Positions 1 through 9,125 are shown, counted from the stretch's first letter. The stretch is 64,000 nucleotides of DNA from Paraburkholderia saeva (GCF_907164555.1 NZ_CAJQZC010000007.1:1-64000); one strand, 5' to 3'. Translations and numbers: made by a program. The notes: generated by a model from the sequence alone, not told the origin.

Positions 1-1293
1 GATATCGAGCGAATCGTCGTCGACCTTCGCATGGAGTTCCTCGACGTTTTCGAATACCACCGCGCGGCCGCGATGCTTGAGCAATGAAGCGGTAGCCGCC
101 GATGGCTTGATCACCGCACCATTCGGCGCGAGATTGCCCTTCAGCACCGCGATGCCTGCCTTCGGCTTGAACGGCTCGGCGAACGTCGTGATGACCTTTT
201 CGTCGTAATTGGGCGCGCTGGACACGTTGTCCCAGATCGTCTTGCCGTTGACAGTCAGCGCATCGCGATGCAGCAGGCCCTGTTCGCCGAGTTGCTTCAG
301 CACCGCCGGCAGACCGCCTGCGTAATAGAAGTCTTCCATCAGATACTCGCCGGAAGGCTGCAGGTTCACGAGGCACGGCACGTTCGAACCGAGTTCCCAG
401 TCTTCGAGCGACAATTCCACGCCGATGCGCTTCGCGAGCGCGATCAGGTGAACGACCGCATTCGTCGAGCCGCCAATCGCCGCATTCGTGCGGATCGCGT
501 TTTCAAAGGCCTGGCGCGTGAGGATCTTGTCCATCGTCAGGTCTTCACGAACCATGTCGACGATGCGGCGCCCGGCCAGGTGCGCGAGCACCTGACGGCG
601 CGCATCCACCGCCGGAATCGCGGCGTTGTGCGGCAGGCCCATGCCGAGCGACTCGACCATCGAGGCCATCGTAGACGCCGTGCCCATCGTCATGCAGTGA
701 CCGCGCGAGCGGTTCATGCACGATTCGGCTTCCGTGAATTCTTCCTGTGTCATCGTGCCGGCGCGTACTTCCTCCGACATCTGCCAGACGCCCGTGCCCG
801 AGCCGATGTTCTTGCCGCGAAAGCGGCCGTTCAACATCGGGCCGCCGGAGACCGCGAGCGCGGGCAGGTTGCACGATGCCGCGCCCATCAGCAGCGCCGG
901 CGTCGTCTTGTCGCAACCGACGAGCAGGATCACGCCATCCATCGGATTGCCGCGAATCGATTCTTCGACATCCATCGATGCGAGATTGCGGAACAGCATT
1001 GCAGTAGGGCGCAGATTCGTTTCGCCGAGCGACATCACCGGAAACTCGAGCGGCAGGCCGCCCGCTTCGTAAACGCCTTTCTTCACGTACTCCGCGAGTT
1101 CCCGAAAATGCGAATTACACGGCGTGAGTTCCGACCACGTATTGCAGATGCCGATGACCGGACGACCATCGAATTCGTCGTGCGGGATGCCCTGGTTTTT
1201 CATCCACGAGCGGTGCAGAAAACCATCGCGATCCTTCAGGCCGAACCAGGCCTGGCTGCGAAGCGGCTTCGCGTTTTTTTTGGAATCAGCCAT
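1..1293 (-). CDS. Pentonate (probably L-arabonate) dehydratase, IlvD/Edd family, 3' part cut by window edge
   Basis: The reading frame is open from the ATG at 1293 to the window edge (431 residues; the family is about 580). It shows IlvD/Edd signatures: CNTWSELTPCN near the N-terminus, a GCDKTTPALLMGAAS block, then SRGHCMTMGTAS. These contain the conserved cysteines that hold the iron-sulfur cluster in this family. The sequence style (RSWMKNQGIPHDEF) resembles sugar-acid dehydratases rather than biosynthetic IlvD. It is the last visible gene of the operon with araFGH and an aldehyde dehydrogenase, so dehydration of L-arabonate to 2-keto-3-deoxy-L-arabonate is the likely reaction. Substrate choice is inferred from the neighbours; D-xylonate or a related acid is possible. 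Confidence 0.88.
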   Translation of the reverse strand, partial: MADSKKNAKPLRSQAWFGLKDRDGFLHRSWMKNQGIPHDEFDGRPVIGICNTWSELTPCNSHFRELAEYVKKGVYEAGGLPLEFPVMSLGETNLRPTAMLFRNLASMDVEESIRGNPMDGVILLVGCDKTTPALLMGAASCNLPALAVSGGPMLNGRFRGKNIGSGTGVWQMSEEVRAGTMTQEEFTEAESCMNRSRGHCMTMGTASTMASMVESLGMGLPHNAAIPAVDARRQVLAHLAGRRIVDMVREDLTMDKILTRQAFENAIRTNAAIGGSTNAVVHLIALAKRIGVELSLEDWELGSNVPCLVNLQPSGEYLMEDFYYAGGLPAVLKQLGEQGLLHRDALTVNGKTIWDNVSSAPNYDEKVITTFAEPFKPKAGIAVLKGNLAPNGAVIKPSAATASLLKHRGRAVVFENVEELHAKVDDDSLDI

Positions 1294-1351
1294 AAAAAGC
1301 TCCTGTTATTTCCGTTGCGGCGGGCGCCAATGGGTGCGGGAGGCACGCGCG

Positions 1352-2362
1352 TCAGTGCACGCGTTTGCTGCGGCGGTACTGGTCGAACAGCACCGCGAGC
1401 AGCAGAATTCCGCCGCGAATCAGGTATTGATAGAAAGTCGGCACGTTCATCAGGCTCATTGCGTCCTGCACCGAGCCCATGATCAATACGCCGACGAGCA
1501 CGCCGGAAATCGTCGCCACGCCGCCCGTCAGCGACACGCCGCCGAGCACGCAGGCGGAAATCACGCCGAGTTCGAGACCCACCGATGTCTTCGGATCGCC
1601 GAGGCTCATCCGCGACGCGAGCATCACGCCCGCGAAGCCGGTCACGAGCCCCTGCAGCACGAACACGGTGACCTTGATGCGCGTCACCGGCAACCCCGCG
1701 AGCAAAGCCGCTTCGCTGTTGCCACCGACGGCCAGTACGTTCTTGCCGAACACGGTCTTCTTCAGCAGGAAACCGAACAGCACGAAGCCGACGATGTTGC
1801 TCCAGATCGGATACGAAATGCCGAGGAACGAACCGCCACCGAGGTCGAAAAAGCTTTCTTCGGAGATCATCACCGCGTCGCCGTTCGACGTGATGAACGC
1901 GAGGCCGCGCACGACTTCCATCATCGCGAGCGTGACGATCAGCGAGTTGATCCTGTAGCGCGCCACCAGCACGCCGTTCACGAGCCCGACCGCGCCGCCG
2001 GCCAGCACGCCGGCGGTCACGCCGAGCACGACGCTATGCGTCGCGGTAATCAGCGTCGACGCCACCACGCCCGAAAACGCGACAATCGACGCCACCGAAA
2101 GGTCGACTTCGCCGAGTGCAAGCACGAACATCATCGTCACGGAAATCGAGCCGATCAACGTGACCGACAGCAACAGCCCCTGGATATTGCGCGAGCTGAT
2201 GAAGCCCGGCACGGTCAGCGCCAGCACCGTGAACAGGATGAGAAACACCATCACGATGCCGGACTTGTTGATGAGATCCCACGTGCGCGCCGCGCGTGCG
2301 CTGACGCCAGCCGACGCGCCCGGCGGCGGCGGCGCAGAAGAATTGGTGGATTGCGTTTGCAT
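1352..2362 (-). CDS. araH: L-arabinose ABC transporter permease AraH
   Basis: A 336-residue inner-membrane permease of the ribose/arabinose type (BPD_transp_2). After a Pro/Ala-rich cytoplasmic start, hydrophobic segments begin near residue 35 and recur to the C-terminus. The GDPKTSVGLELGVISACVLGG segment, truncated here to its start (GDPKTSVGLE), is typical of the family. It lies 44 bp after araG and 58 bp before the dehydratase on the same strand, so the genes should be cotranscribed. Specificity for L-arabinose comes from the adjacent binding protein, which is clearly AraF-like. Confidence 0.93.
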   Translation of the reverse strand: MQTQSTNSSAPPPPGASAGVSARAARTWDLINKSGIVMVFLILFTVLALTVPGFISSRNIQGLLLSVTLIGSISVTMMFVLALGEVDLSVASIVAFSGVVASTLITATHSVVLGVTAGVLAGGAVGLVNGVLVARYRINSLIVTLAMMEVVRGLAFITSNGDAVMISEESFFDLGGGSFLGISYPIWSNIVGFVLFGFLLKKTVFGKNVLAVGGNSEAALLAGLPVTRIKVTVFVLQGLVTGFAGVMLASRMSLGDPKTSVGLELGVISACVLGGVSLTGGVATISGVLVGVLIMGSVQDAMSLMNVPTFYQYLIRGGILLLAVLFDQYRRSKRVH

Positions 2363-2406
2363 ATTGTCTGTTCCCGTTTCGGTTGCCTGATTCGCGCGCC
2401 GATGTG

Positions 2407-3939
2407 TCAGCGCGGTAGCGCGAGCTTGATGAGCGCGTCGGGCGTTGCCTGCGCCTTGGGCAGGTCGCCCGTGATGCGGCCTTCCTTCATCACGAGCACG
2501 CGGTCGGCAACGCCGATCACTTCCGCGAGATCGCTCGACACGACGATCACCGTGCGGCCCGCTTCGGCGAGTCCGTACAGCAGCCCATATATTTCGCTGC
2601 GTGCGCCGACGTCAATGCCACGCGTCGGCTCGTCCATCAGAAACACATCGATTTCCTCGGCGAGCCAGCGCGACAGGATTACCTTCTGCTGGTTGCCGCC
2701 CGAAAGCGTGCCGATCGCCGTGTCGCCGCTGCGCGTCTTGATCGCGAGCTTTGCGATGTATTCCTTCGCGGTTTGCGCTTCCTTGCGGCCGTTGAGCACA
2801 TTGAAGCGGCTGAAGTGGCGGCGGCAGCTGATGTTCAGGTTGTCCGACACCGAAGCGATCGTGACAATACCTTCCTGCTTGCGATCTTCCGGACACAGCG
2901 CCACACCTGCACGCACCGCATCGCGCGGTGTCGCGAACTGCACGCGTTTGCCCTTCAACGTGACTTCGCCGGCCGTGGGTTTGACCGCGCCATAGATCAG
3001 CTTCATCAGCTCTGAACGCCCCGCACCGACAAGACCAAAGAAGCCGACGATTTCGCCCGCGCGCGCCGCGAAAGAAGCCGGCTCCGAAAGGCCCGGTCCC
3101 ATCAGTCCCTTGACGTCGAGTTGCACGGCGCCCACGTCGCGCGCGCGATAGCCATACACGTCGCTGATCGAGCGGCCCACCATGCAGCTGATGAGCCGGT
3201 CGCGATCGAGCCCGTCGACGTCGCCGAATGTTTCGATGCGGCGTCCGTCGCGAAACACGGTGACGCGGTCGCACAGTTCATAGACTTCGTCCATCCGGTG
3301 CGTGACGTAGACGATCGCGCGGCCTTCGGCCTTCAACGCACGGATGATGCGGAAAAGCTGCTCCGTCTCGCGTGACGACAGCGAGCTCGTGGGCTCGTCG
3401 AACGCGATCACGCGCGCGTCGCGCATCAGCGCCTTGCCGATTTCGATCATCTGCCGCTGACCGATCGACAGATGCTTCACCTGCATCGACGGATCGATCT
3501 TCTCGCCGAGCCGGTCGAGTTCGTGGATCGCGCGTTTGATCAGCGCTTTCTCGTCGAGCACGCCGAAGCGGTTCGGCAGCGCGCCGAGCATCAGGTTTTC
3601 GGCGACCGTCAGTTCCGGTACGAGATGCAGTTCCTGATAGATGATCGCGACGCCGGCTTCGATAGCCGCCTTCGTCGTGGCGAACTGCTGTTCGACACCG
3701 TTCAACGACAGCACGCCCGCTTCGGGATGATTCACGCCCGACAGCACCTTCAGCAGCGTCGATTTGCCCGCGCCGTTTTCGCCCATGAGGCCATGCACTT
3801 CGCCGCGCCGCACGCCAAGCGACACCTGATCGAGCGCGAGCACGCCCGGAAAGCGCACGGTAATGCCTTCGAGCTGGAGATACGGATCGACGGCGCGCGG
3901 ATCGGCCGCCGTCGTTTCCTCTTGAGATAAAGCGGTCAT
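2407..3939 (-). CDS. araG: L-arabinose ABC transporter ATP-binding protein AraG
   Basis: A 510-residue duplicated ATPase; E. coli AraG has 504 residues. The N-terminal half has a full Walker A (GENGAGKST) and signature LSIGQRQMIEIGKAL. The C-terminal half has a degenerate P-loop region (GLVGAGRSE), signature LSGGNQQK, and DEPTRGIDVGA. This asymmetry is normal for sugar transporters of this class. I chose the ATG at 3939 because AGAGG lies just upstream and the protein then aligns with family N-termini; the frame is open for 23 further residues upstream. It energises AraH for arabinose import. Confidence 0.94.
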   Translation of the reverse strand: MTALSQEETTAADPRAVDPYLQLEGITVRFPGVLALDQVSLGVRRGEVHGLMGENGAGKSTLLKVLSGVNHPEAGVLSLNGVEQQFATTKAAIEAGVAIIYQELHLVPELTVAENLMLGALPNRFGVLDEKALIKRAIHELDRLGEKIDPSMQVKHLSIGQRQMIEIGKALMRDARVIAFDEPTSSLSSRETEQLFRIIRALKAEGRAIVYVTHRMDEVYELCDRVTVFRDGRRIETFGDVDGLDRDRLISCMVGRSISDVYGYRARDVGAVQLDVKGLMGPGLSEPASFAARAGEIVGFFGLVGAGRSELMKLIYGAVKPTAGEVTLKGKRVQFATPRDAVRAGVALCPEDRKQEGIVTIASVSDNLNISCRRHFSRFNVLNGRKEAQTAKEYIAKLAIKTRSGDTAIGTLSGGNQQKVILSRWLAEEIDVFLMDEPTRGIDVGARSEIYGLLYGLAEAGRTVIVVSSDLAEVIGVADRVLVMKEGRITGDLPKAQATPDALIKLALPR

Positions 3940-4014
3940 CGAATGCCTCTTGCTGATGGAGCGAGGAGCGAGGCACGCGACACCCGCCGCGCCGCGCGCC
4001 TCGCGCATGCATCC

Positions 4015-5019
4015 TTAGATACCCAGTTCCTGACGCACCTGCTGCCAGTTATTGCGCACCATCAGCTTGCCGGTCGTCTGCGTATCGGCCGGCGGTTGCT
4101 TGCCCTTCTGGATCCACTCGACGAGGTTCTCCGTGCTGTCCTTGCCGTGGTTCGTCGAGCTGACGGCGATCGTGCCGTAGAAGCCCGTCGGTTCCTTCTT
4201 CTGGAACTCGGCGAACGCTTCGCCCGCGCCGTTGATGCCCACGCCGATCACATCCGCCGAAGGGATGTGCAGCTGTTCGGTGGCGCGTACGCCGCCCAGC
4301 ACGCTTTCTTCGTTGAGCGCGAAGACCACCCACTTCTTGATGTTCGGATGCTGCGCCAGCACCGGCGACGAAGCGTTAAAGCCGCCTTCGTCGTCCGTCG
4401 TCTTTTGCGGCGCATCGAAGATGTTTTCCTTCTTGAAGCCGCCTGCGAGCAGCGATTGCGTCGCGCCGTCGGTGCGCAGCTTTGCCGTCGGCAGTTCGTA
4501 GTTCGTGATGCGCAGCGCGCCGACTTCTTCCGGCTTCCAGCCACGGCGCTTCATTTCATCCGAAATCGCCTGACCGACCTGGTTGCCGATCTTGAACGCG
4601 GACATGCCAAGGTGCGGCACGTTCGCGAGCGGCTTGCCGGTCGAGTCGACGAGCTGGTCGTCGACCGTGACGAACTTCATGTTGTAGCGCTTCGCACGCG
4701 CCTGAATGGCCGGTCCGAGGCGCACGTCGGGCGCGCAGATCACGAAGCCTTTCGCGCCCTGAGCGCCGAGATTATCGATCGCGGCCAGCACTTTTTCGCC
4801 ATCGGGCGTACCGATATTCACGACCGAGAAGTTTTCTTTCTGGCCGAGCGTCGTAGCGGCTTTCTGTTCGTTGATGAACCATGCCTGCTCGGGCATCTTC
4901 ACGAGGAAGCCGATCTTCAGCGGTTCGTCGGCCTGGGCCGACATATGGAAAGCAAACGGGGCGGCGAGGGCGGCCGCGGCCATCGCGGACAGCGTCAAAC
5001 GGCGAAGCTTGTGATTCAC
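4015..5019 (-). CDS. araF: L-arabinose-binding periplasmic protein AraF
   Basis: A 334-residue periplasmic binding protein. The start is a GTG at 5019 preceded by GAAGGAGAC, with a Sec signal peptide ending near SAQADEP. The mature protein matches E. coli AraF block by block: LKIGFLVKMPEQAWF, PDGEKVLAAIDNL, GAKGFVICAPD, VLGGVRATE and GIGINGAGEA-like motifs (here GVGINGAGEA). It captures L-arabinose for AraHG. An in-frame ATG at 5079 lacks a good ribosome site. The gap to araG is 75 bp and the aldehyde dehydrogenase ends 144 bp upstream. Confidence 0.94.
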   Translation of the reverse strand: MNHKLRRLTLSAMAAAALAAPFAFHMSAQADEPLKIGFLVKMPEQAWFINEQKAATTLGQKENFSVVNIGTPDGEKVLAAIDNLGAQGAKGFVICAPDVRLGPAIQARAKRYNMKFVTVDDQLVDSTGKPLANVPHLGMSAFKIGNQVGQAISDEMKRRGWKPEEVGALRITNYELPTAKLRTDGATQSLLAGGFKKENIFDAPQKTTDDEGGFNASSPVLAQHPNIKKWVVFALNEESVLGGVRATEQLHIPSADVIGVGINGAGEAFAEFQKKEPTGFYGTIAVSSTNHGKDSTENLVEWIQKGKQPPADTQTTGKLMVRNNWQQVRQELGI

Positions 5020-5163
5020 AGGTCTGTCTCCTTCGATTATTAAAGCTGCATGCCTTACTGGCGGATTGCAGCCGGTCAATGCAGACGCATGCGGATCCGG
5101 GTGCCCGCGTGCGCCGGTGTGCCACCTCGCGTGCGGCGCTGGTTCATGCTCCAGCGCGCGCGT

Positions 5164-6627
5164 TCAACCTGCGACGTAGGCGGTTTTCACAGTCGTGTAG
5201 AACTCCGCGGCGTACGTGCCCTGCTCGCGGGGTCCGTAACTCGAGCCTTTTCGTCCACCGAACGGCACGTGATAGTCGACGCCGGCAGTCGGGAGATTCA
5301 CCATCACCATGCCGGCCTGGCTGTGGCGCCTGAAATGCCGCGCGTATTTCAGCGACTGCGTGCAGATGCCCGCGCACAGTCCGAATGGCGTGTCGTTCGC
5401 GAGATGCAGCGCGTGGTCGTAGTCGTCGGCGGGAAACGTGACGGCGACCGGTCCGAAAATCTCCTCGCGCGCAATGCGATGGCCCGGTTCGCCGATGAAG
5501 AGCGCGGGTTCGACGTAGTAGCCGCGCGTCGCGCGTTCAAGCTGGCGGCCGCCCGCCACGAGTTCCGCGCCTTCTTCGCGCCCGGCGCGCAGGTAATCGA
5601 GCGTCACGTCGAGTTGCTGTTCGTTCGCGATCGGGCCGATGTCGGTGCCGCGCTTGAGCGCGTGATCGACCGTGAGCGCGGCGAGTTTCGCCTTGAGCGC
5701 CGCGACGAACGGCTCGAACACACCGCGCTCGACAATCAGCCGCGACGACGCCGTGCAGCGCTGTCCGGTCGAAAAGAACGCACCGTTCAACGCGGCGTCG
5801 ACGGCGATGTCCAGATTGGCGTCGTTCAGCACGACGAGTGGATTCTTGCCGCCCATCTCCAGTTGCACGCGCGCCTGGCGCGCGGCGGCCGCCTTCAGCA
5901 CGCGCGTGCCCGTCGTCACCGAGCCGGTGAAGCTGATCGCCTGCACGAGCGGACTCGCGACGATCCGTTCGCCGACCTGGCGCCCGCTGCCCATCACGAG
6001 GTTGAACACGCCCGCCGGCAGCCCGGCGCGATTGATGATGCCGGCCAGCGCCGCTGCGCACGCCGGCACAGTTTCGGCCGGCTTGAAGACGACGCAGTTG
6101 CCATAGGCGAGGGCGGGTGCGATCTTCCACGCAGGAATGGCAAGCGGGAAATTCCACGGCGCGATGATGCCGATCACGCCAACGGGCTCGCGCGTCACGT
6201 CGATATCGATTCCGTTACGCACCGACGCTACATGCTCGCCGGGAATGCGCAACGCTTCGCCCGCGAAGAACTTGAAGATCTGCCCGGCACGTGTCGCTTC
6301 GGCGATGGCCTCCGGTAGCGTCTTGCCTTCTTCGCGTGCCAGCAGACGGCCGAGTTCGTCCTTGCGCGCGAGGATTTCACTGCCGATCGCATCGAGCGAA
6401 TCGGCGCGGCGCTGGATCGAAGCGAGCGACCACTCGCGAAACGCGGCGCTTGCAGCCTCGATCGCGGCGTCGGTCTGACGGGCATCGGCGCGCGCATATT
6501 CGCCCACCGGATCGTCGAGATCGGACGGATTCAGCGACAGCCCGGTCGTCGCGCCCGATTCCCACGCACCATTGATGTAGTGCCGGAATGGACCCGAAAC
6601 GAGGGGGACGAGAAAGTCGCGATTCAT
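5164..6627 (-). CDS. Aldehyde dehydrogenase, probable 2-oxoglutarate semialdehyde dehydrogenase
   Basis: A 487-residue NAD(P)-dependent aldehyde dehydrogenase. It shows the PWNFPLAIP motif, the general-base region LEMGGKNP and the catalytic cysteine in STGQRCTASS. FGRRKGSSYGPREQG-type residues lie near the C-terminus. As first gene of the arabinose operon it most likely oxidises 2,5-dioxovalerate to 2-oxoglutarate, the last step of the oxidative non-phosphorylated L-arabinose pathway. I start it at the ATG at 6627; the frame continues open upstream to 6732, but those residues do not look like the family. The ribosome site is weak, so a different start is possible. Confidence 0.85.
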   Translation of the reverse strand: MNRDFLVPLVSGPFRHYINGAWESGATTGLSLNPSDLDDPVGEYARADARQTDAAIEAASAAFREWSLASIQRRADSLDAIGSEILARKDELGRLLAREEGKTLPEAIAEATRAGQIFKFFAGEALRIPGEHVASVRNGIDIDVTREPVGVIGIIAPWNFPLAIPAWKIAPALAYGNCVVFKPAETVPACAAALAGIINRAGLPAGVFNLVMGSGRQVGERIVASPLVQAISFTGSVTTGTRVLKAAAARQARVQLEMGGKNPLVVLNDANLDIAVDAALNGAFFSTGQRCTASSRLIVERGVFEPFVAALKAKLAALTVDHALKRGTDIGPIANEQQLDVTLDYLRAGREEGAELVAGGRQLERATRGYYVEPALFIGEPGHRIAREEIFGPVAVTFPADDYDHALHLANDTPFGLCAGICTQSLKYARHFRRHSQAGMVMVNLPTAGVDYHVPFGGRKGSSYGPREQGTYAAEFYTTVKTAYVAG

Positions 6628-6810
6628 CGATGCACACTGCCGGTTCGCTGAAAGTCCACGAATGGTATGAGTCGGCGCAATAACTTTCCAATCCCTTTTT
6701 GGGACATCGTGATATCGTTTCTGGTATGACACGACTGTTTTCGCCCTGTCGCGCCGCGGATCATTTCCGGCGCTTCAAGGCACGACAGCGACAACGGAGC
6801 GAGACACGCA
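6628..6810. promoter_or_regulatory. Divergent control region of the arabinose operon and its LysR gene
   Basis: This 183-bp divergent spacer should hold both promoters and the LysR operator. An 8-mer TGGTATGA occurs twice in the same direction, at 6663-6670 and 6722-6729. A CATCGTGATATCG segment lies between them. I cannot identify a confident T-N11-A operator by eye. Confidence 0.4.
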
Positions 6811-7788
6811 ATGACCCGCAGCTATTCGAACTGGTTTGTGCGCGCGCGGTTGAAGACACGGCAGCTGCTGCTGCTCGCGGCGATGGAAGAAGAAGGCAAC
6901 GTGCGCCGCGCCGCCGATGTGCTGGGCATGACGCAGCCCGCAGCATCGCGGTTGCTGAAGGAACTCGAAGACATGCTCGGCGTCAGCCTGTTCGATCGCA
7001 CGCCGCACGGCATGCACGCCACGCTCTACGGCGAAGTAATGATCCGGCACGCGCGGATGGTGCTGTCAAACCTGAGTCACGCGCACGATGAAATATCGGC
7101 CTTACGCGAAGGGCTTGCGGGGCAGGTGCGCATCGGCGTGATCGCGGCGGCGGCCGCGACGATGGTGCCGCGCGCGATCGCGAACGTGAAGGCGCAATAC
7201 CCACAACTGCAGATCTGGGTGCAGGTCGAAACGTCGGACGTGATGTTGCCGCGCGTCGCTGAAGGCGAACTCGATATCATGATCGGTCGCGTGCTGGAGC
7301 GGCAGGACCAGCTCAAGACGGAGATTCACTACGAGCCGCTCGCCGACGAGCCGCTGTGCGTTGTCGCACGGCCCGGCCATCCACTCGAAGGTGAAACCGG
7401 GCTGACGTTGCGCGGCATCGTGAACGCCGGCTGGGTGCTGCATCCGCCCGGGAGCGTGCTGCGTCACCGGTTCGACATGATGTTTTCGCAGATCGGCCTG
7501 AACCCGCCGCAGAACGTGGTGAACACGAACAATTTTCTGGCAATCGCGAGCCTGCTTCTGCAAAGCGACATGCTCGCCGTGTTACCCGACGAAGTGACGC
7601 GACAGTATCAGCAGTACGGTGTGCTGAAGCGCCTGCCGATCGAACTGCCATACCGGATGGATGCTTTCGGTATCATCACGCGCCAGTCGCATCTGCTTTC
7701 GCCCGCGGCTTCGGTCGTGCTCGACGCACTGCGAGCGGCTGCCGCAGAGGTGTACGGCGGCCCGTTCGACGCCTCGGCGGCCCGCTAG
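6811..7788 (+). CDS. LysR-type regulator of the arabinose cluster (GbpR-like)
   Basis: A 325-residue LysR protein. It has an N-terminal winged helix (RLKTRQLLLLAAMEEEGNV through AASRLLKELEDMLGVSLF) and a C-terminal effector domain from about residue 100. The style resembles GbpR-type sugar regulators, which sit next to galactose/arabinose binding-protein genes. It is divergent from the aldehyde dehydrogenase-araFGH operon across 183 bp, so sugar- or sugar-acid-responsive control of that operon is the natural inference. The ATG at 6811 has a purine-rich CGGAGCGAG upstream. Confidence 0.88.
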   Translation: MTRSYSNWFVRARLKTRQLLLLAAMEEEGNVRRAADVLGMTQPAASRLLKELEDMLGVSLFDRTPHGMHATLYGEVMIRHARMVLSNLSHAHDEISALREGLAGQVRIGVIAAAAATMVPRAIANVKAQYPQLQIWVQVETSDVMLPRVAEGELDIMIGRVLERQDQLKTEIHYEPLADEPLCVVARPGHPLEGETGLTLRGIVNAGWVLHPPGSVLRHRFDMMFSQIGLNPPQNVVNTNNFLAIASLLLQSDMLAVLPDEVTRQYQQYGVLKRLPIELPYRMDAFGIITRQSHLLSPAASVVLDALRAAAAEVYGGPFDASAAR

Positions 7789-7850
7789 ACGGCGGTCCGC
7801 TCTCTGATTCCTATCCTGAAACGCCCGTGCGAGCGGGCTGAAAACGTTGC

Positions 7851-8405
7851 ATGGCTATCAAATCGACGATTTACAAGGCTGAACTCCAGATCGCCAACAT
7901 GGACCGGCACTATTACGCCGACCATCAGCTGACGATCGCCCGCCATCCGTCCGAAACCGACGACAGAATGATGGTCCGCGTCGCCGCTTTTGCGCTCTTC
8001 GCACAGGAACGCCTCGAATTCTGCAAGGGCCTCTCGGACACCGACGAGCCGGATCTCTGGCAAAAGGATCTGACAGGCGCGATCGAAACCTGGATCGACG
8101 TCGGGCAGCCAGACGAGCGCCGCATCGCGAAGGCAAGCGGGCGCGCAAACGACGTGATCGTCATCGCGTATGGCGGACGCACGTCCGATATCTGGTGGCA
8201 AGGCGTGCGCAGCAAGGTGGAACGGCTGCGCAACGTGACGGTGTGGTCGCTTGGCGAAGGCGTGGCGGCATCGCTCGGCAGTCTCGCCGAACGAACGATG
8301 CGGCTGCAATGCACGGTGCAGGACGGCGCCGCATGGCTCGGCAGTTCCGCCGCTGACCCGGTACCCATCGAGTGGTCGGTGCTGAAGGCGCCTGCCGGCG
8401 CCTGA
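7851..8405 (+). CDS. yaeQ: YaeQ family protein
   Basis: A 184-residue protein matching the YaeQ family: MAIKSTIYKAELQIANMDR at the start, then RHPSETDDRMMVRVAAFAL, and QPDERRIAKASGRA in the middle. Structural work on the family shows a PD-(D/E)XK nuclease-like fold, but the cellular role is not settled. The gene follows the LysR gene by 62 bp; nothing in the neighbourhood reveals its function. Confidence 0.92.
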   Translation: MAIKSTIYKAELQIANMDRHYYADHQLTIARHPSETDDRMMVRVAAFALFAQERLEFCKGLSDTDEPDLWQKDLTGAIETWIDVGQPDERRIAKASGRANDVIVIAYGGRTSDIWWQGVRSKVERLRNVTVWSLGEGVAASLGSLAERTMRLQCTVQDGAAWLGSSAADPVPIEWSVLKAPAGA

Positions 8406-8440
8406 GGTCTACGTGCGGGCCGCGGCGCTCTATCAGGCAT

Positions 8441-8866
8441 CTACAGTGTGTTGGAGCGCGCTGCCTCGGGCGGCCCTTTCAGTTCGACCATGTTGCCTTC
8501 CGGATCGAACAGATACTGTGACGGCCCGTATCCATCCGCGCCGTATCGCAGCGCCTGCTCACCGGGCTGTACGCCATGCGCGGCCAGATGGGCCTTGAGC
8601 GCGTCGACGTCGAACGGCTCGATGCGCAGGCAGAGGTGATCCATATTGCGCCCGGCATCCGGCGAGCCGCTCTCCGGACGGTCGATCGGGCCGCCTGTTC
8701 TCAGCAGGTCGATCAGCGAGCGCCCGGCGCGCAACTGCGTGAGGCCGATATCCGGCTGCTCTTTCTCGACATTGCAGCCGAGCACGTCGCAGTAAAACCG
8801 CGTCATCGCCTCGGGATCGCGCACCCTGATGACGACATGATCGATCTCGCGAATATGAAACTTCAT
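8441..8866 (-). CDS. VOC-family (glyoxalase/bleomycin-resistance fold) protein
   Basis: A 141-residue single-domain protein beginning IREIDHVVIRVRDPEAMTRF, followed by DHLCLRIE and a terminal region with QYLFDPEGNMVELKGP. These are the paired beta-alpha-beta-beta-beta modules of vicinal oxygen chelate proteins. The histidine in IDHVV, the second in MDHLCL and the glutamate in NMVELKG are candidate metal ligands. A GGAGAGA ribosome site precedes the ATG. The substrate cannot be read from sequence; it could be a glyoxalase-like enzyme or a resistance protein. Confidence 0.85.
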   Translation of the reverse strand: MKFHIREIDHVVIRVRDPEAMTRFYCDVLGCNVEKEQPDIGLTQLRAGRSLIDLLRTGGPIDRPESGSPDAGRNMDHLCLRIEPFDVDALKAHLAAHGVQPGEQALRYGADGYGPSQYLFDPEGNMVELKGPPEAARSNTL

Positions 8867-9027
8867 GGGAATCTCTCCTTCGTTCTGACCCGGTTGTCGC
8901 GGGATGGCAGTCTACGAGTGTAGGAGAGCAGGACGCCGCGCGTGAAGGGAAAGCGCAACAAGAGGCCTGCCGGCCGACGGGGCCGCCCGGCGGGCCTGGA
9001 CAGCGAACACACGCGGGAAAAACAGGC

Positions 9028-9057
9028 AAAAAAAAGCCCGCTCACTGGGAGCGGGCT
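9028..9057 (-). terminator. Intrinsic terminator of the candidate small RNA
   Basis: A nine-pair GC-rich stem (9035-9043 with 9049-9057, loop of five) is followed on the minus strand by eight consecutive Ts (9035-9028). No annotated minus-strand gene ends here, which is what draws attention to a separate transcript. Confidence 0.8.
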
Positions 9058-9090
9058 GAATCCATATCAGGAGGAGACATGGAGGAGACA
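9028..9090 (-). ncRNA. Candidate small RNA with duplicated anti-Shine-Dalgarno motif
   Basis: On the minus strand a good sigma-70 promoter is followed within about 60 bases by a strong intrinsic terminator, with no gene between. The predicted transcript (start near 9090) opens with an 11-base unit repeated in tandem, each containing GUCUCCUCC, the complement of a ribosome-binding site. The 3' half is the terminator hairpin with an eight-U tail, as in Hfq-binding small RNAs. Existence, ends and Hfq dependence are inferred. It may belong to a small-RNA family already catalogued in Burkholderia. Confidence 0.55.
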
Positions 9091-9096
9091 GAGACG

Positions 9097-9125
9097 ACTA
9101 TACACAATGGCCTGGTGCGATGCAA
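9097..9125 (-). promoter_or_regulatory. Sigma-70 promoter of the candidate small RNA
   Basis: Read on the minus strand, TTGCAT at 9125-9120 and TATAGT at 9102-9097 are separated by exactly 17 bases. Each hexamer matches consensus at most positions, and the start of transcription would fall near 9090. Confidence 0.6.

Noticed and set aside
268..1482. Long plus-strand frames rich in Arg, His and Ala over the dehydratase and araH (also 1124-2995)
   Set aside because: They mirror well-supported genes on the opposite strand and have the Arg/His-rich makeup typical of GC-rich antisense frames.
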